Both the position numbers and the translations under genes were made by a program. From positions 1 through 7,106 of the forward strand of contig JABDQT010000252.1 of the NCBI GenBank assembly GCA_013042165.1: a stretch of DNA of 7,106 bases, given 5' to 3'. The stretch's first letter is position 1, and every line of letters starts with the position of its first letter. Below the pieces are notes generated by a model, which was not told the DNA's origin, did no database searches, and was given only the letters and a program-made list of their open reading frames with translations. This DNA is from Kiritimatiellales bacterium (GTDB lineage: Bacteria; Verrucomicrobiota; Kiritimatiellia; Kiritimatiellales; Pontiellaceae). This document shows, piece after piece, positions 5,553 to 7,106 of this stretch.

Positions 5553-5938
5553 GAGAATGAGACTTCCTGAATGCCGGCCTGCTTTAAATTATCCAGCATT
5601 TCAATGGCAAGGCCGAGGTCGGCCTGTTGATCGCCTTCTATAAACACGGGCATGTTGCGGTCGTTGTGCATGGCCAGTACCCGGCCAGCCAGCTCATGGG
5701 CTGCAACGGGCTCTGAGTTTAGAAACAGCCGGTTGTCGGAATCAATGGTGATGGCGATATAGTCATCCCGGTCGAATGCGGCGGTGCCGGCGGAGGGAAG
5801 GTCGACCTCCAGCCCATGGTGCACCACCATCGACACCATCGCATAGATGAAGAAAACGAGCAGGAGAAACACCACGTCGATCAGCGGCAGCATCTCGATC
5901 CGTGCTTTTTTGGTTTCGTATCCCGAGGTCAGCTGCAT
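5531..5938 (-). CDS. exbD: ExbD/TolR-family proton channel subunit
   Basis: ExbD forms the proton-using motor with ExbB and activates TonB. The 135-residue product has the typical plan: a short cytoplasmic N-terminus, one membrane helix (about 16-37, MLPLIDVVFLLLVFFIYAM) and a periplasmic domain. Asp21 in the PLIDVVF segment corresponds to the essential intramembrane aspartate of the family. Its ATG lies inside the last codons of exbB (10-base overlap), with GGAG about 6 bases upstream, so the two are probably translated together. Family membership is clear. The choice of ExbD over TolR rests on the adjacent TonB and importer genes. Confidence 0.92.
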   Translation of the reverse strand: MQLTSGYETKKARIEMLPLIDVVFLLLVFFIYAMVSMVVHHGLEVDLPSAGTAAFDRDDYIAITIDSDNRLFLNSEPVAAHELAGRVLAMHNDRNMPVFIEGDQQADLGLAIEMLDNLKQAGIQEVSFSCKKENP

Positions 5939-6543
5939 TGCTTCTCCATGCCTTTCTGGACGGTGACTTCGTAACAGGTGATCAGCTGTTCGAGGTAGCG
6001 CGTGACCTTCTCCACCTTGCGGGTAAGCGCGTTGTAGGGCAGCAGCGTTGCGATGGCAATGGAGAGGCCGGCTGCCGTGGTAATCAGAGCCTGCGCAATT
6101 CCGCCGGTAACGGCCTTGGGATCCGCGATGCCGGCATCGCCCAGCAGGTCGAAGGAAATAATGATGCCGGAGACGGTTCCGAGAATCCCCAGCAGGGGAG
6201 CGGCGGTGATGATGGTATCGAGAACCGAGAGATAGCGCTTCATCTTTTCAATTTCGAACATCGCGGCGGCCTCCAGCGATTGCACCAGGCCATAGTTGCG
6301 GTGCGAAAGGCCGTTGCTGAGAATGCGGCATACCAGACAGGAGGATACGCTGCCCTCGCTGATAGCCGTCTCGAAATCCCCTTCTTCCGTCAGCGTGAAC
6401 AGACGATTGATCAAGGCCTGGTTTTTTTTACGTGAAACCAGAAGCCAGAAAATACCGCGCTCAAATACAATGGCCAATGCCGTGCCGGAGCACGCCACCA
6501 AAGGCCACATGATCGGGCCGCCTTTGAGAATCAGATCATACAT
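5929..6543 (-). CDS. exbB: ExbB/TolQ-family proton channel subunit
   Basis: This is the pentameric inner-membrane partner of ExbD. The 204-residue product shows three membrane segments: about 10-27 (ending in the FER triplet common in this family), 108-131 and 149-170. Segment two includes APLLGILGTVSGI (115-127) and segment three ALITTAAGLSIAI (152-164), the two conserved blocks of PF01618 that line the proton path, including Thr155-Thr156. It lacks the long periplasmic N-terminal extension of some ExbB proteins. The ATG at 6543 has a GAGGA ribosome binding site 6 bases upstream. It is the first gene of the minus-strand string, so the promoter for the whole transporter set should lie in the 6544-6694 region. 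Confidence 0.92.
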   Translation of the reverse strand: MYDLILKGGPIMWPLVACSGTALAIVFERGIFWLLVSRKKNQALINRLFTLTEEGDFETAISEGSVSSCLVCRILSNGLSHRNYGLVQSLEAAAMFEIEKMKRYLSVLDTIITAAPLLGILGTVSGIIISFDLLGDAGIADPKAVTGGIAQALITTAAGLSIAIATLLPYNALTRKVEKVTRYLEQLITCYEVTVQKGMEKQCS

Positions 6544-6694
6544 GTGAAATCCTCGGATTTGAACAGCGATTAAGATAGATGGTTTTTCAATCCTTGGGAA
6601 GTGTCTTCCATGGGTGGATCCGCGATTCTACAGCGCAAAACCTTGAATTGTTTACGAAGCACCGCAAAATCAGAAGAAACATCAGGAGTATGGA
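6544..6694. promoter_or_regulatory. Divergent intergenic region between exbB and glycerate kinase
   Basis: These 151 bases must serve both directions. For the kinase, TTGAAT (6643-6648) and CAAAAT (6665-6670) are 16 bases apart, each 4 of 6 to the sigma-70 consensus, with the expected transcript start about 18 bases before the ATG. For exbB, a TAGAAT is readable on the minus strand near 6627-6632 but lacks a good -35. A small dyad GGAAG-TGT-CTTCC (6597-6609) could be an operator. I see no Fur box and no recognisable cobalamin riboswitch; 151 bases is in any case tight for one. Confidence 0.35.
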
Positions 6695-7106
6695 ATGAAA
6701 ATTGTCGTAGCACCCGATTCGTTCAAGGGAAACATGCGCAGTGCCAGGGTCTGCGAAATTATCAAGCAGGCCATTCATTGCGAAGTTCCCGATGCGGATG
6801 TGGTGAATGTACCCATGGCCGATGGCGGCGAGGGTACGGTCGAATCGGTGGTTGCGGCGACGGGCGGCAAATTCGAGTCGCTGAAGGTCTGCGGTCCGCT
6901 GGGGGATCCGGTTGAGGCATTGTATGGTCTGCTGCCCGACGGTACGGCCATCATGGAGATGGCCTCGGCATCCGGTATCGAGCTGGTGCCGGTCGGTCGT
7001 CTCAATCCCATGGCAGCAACCACTTACGGTACCGGCGAACTGCTCAAGCATTTGATTGAGGAGGGGCATACGTCCATCGTCATGGGGATCGGGGGCAGTG
7101 CAACGG
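6695..7106 (+). CDS. Type-2 glycerate kinase (GarK/GlxK family), N-terminal part
   Basis: This enzyme phosphorylates glycerate with ATP to 2-phosphoglycerate (most GarK/GlxK members), feeding lower glycolysis. The 137 codons visible of a roughly 370-380-codon gene include APDSFKG (6-12), PMADGGEGT (40-48), MEMASASGIELVP, TYGTGELL and MGIGGSAT at the window edge, all diagnostic of PF02595. The start at 6695 is set by AGGAG (6684-6688) six bases upstream; an ATG at 6690 meets a stop after two codons. The gene is divergent from the transporter string, with no visible functional tie to it. The remainder, including the C-terminal domain, lies outside the window. Confidence 0.93.
   Translation, partial: MKIVVAPDSFKGNMRSARVCEIIKQAIHCEVPDADVVNVPMADGGEGTVESVVAATGGKFESLKVCGPLGDPVEALYGLLPDGTAIMEMASASGIELVPVGRLNPMAATTYGTGELLKHLIEEGHTSIVMGIGGSAT

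Noticed and set aside
6587..7069. A 160-codon minus-strand open frame opposite the glycerate kinase
   Set aside because: It lies antisense to well-conserved glycerate kinase motifs, and its translation has the His/Arg/Gly-rich look of an antisense frame.

Overview
The window reads as chromosomal DNA of a Gram-negative bacterium. It carries an ExbB/ExbD/TonB energy-transducing set, which only makes sense with an outer membrane, and two lipoprotein signal peptides. Coding DNA is moderately GC-rich; one 60-base row in the permease gene counts to about 62% GC. REP-like hairpins, a GxxExxY-family gene and this mix of genes would suit the Planctomycetes-Verrucomicrobia-Kiritimatiellota group, but that placement is a guess from gene style and not a demonstrated fact.

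Layout. Positions 1-181 (minus) hold the N-terminus of an unrecognised lipoprotein gene that runs off the left edge. Positions 182-638 hold no convincing gene. They contain two stem-loops near the lipoprotein gene and four short hairpins, each preceded by GTAG (REP-like). Positions 639-6543 are one long minus-strand gene string, read right to left: exbB, exbD, tonB, a BtuF/FecB-type binding lipoprotein, a GxxExxY protein, a BtuD/FecE-type ATPase, a BtuC/FecCD-type permease, then larE after a gap of about 100 bases. Most junctions overlap by 1-22 bases. A 151-base divergent intergenic region then separates exbB from a plus-strand type-2 glycerate kinase gene that runs off the right edge.

How the genes work together. 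ExbB-ExbD-TonB would energise an outer-membrane receptor not present in this window. The lipoprotein, permease and ATPase would then carry the ligand across the inner membrane. The ligand is probably a corrinoid, siderophore, haem or other metal chelate; the sequence does not settle which. LarE, the sulfur transferase of nickel-pincer cofactor synthesis, lies last in the string, which raises the possibility that the transported cargo is linked to nickel.

The most unusual item is the GxxExxY gene. It sits exactly inside an 805-base segment (3297-4101), visibly AT-richer than its surroundings, with inverted terminal repeats. Each terminus is a pair of AGGCAGAATNAT units spaced 16 bases apart. 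The segment interrupts the binding protein-ATPase junction. Its right end supplies the stop codon of the upstream gene plus a ribosome binding site and start for its own gene. Joining the flanks without it places a GGAG motif 8 bases before the ATPase start. This looks like a small mobile cassette adapted to living inside operons.
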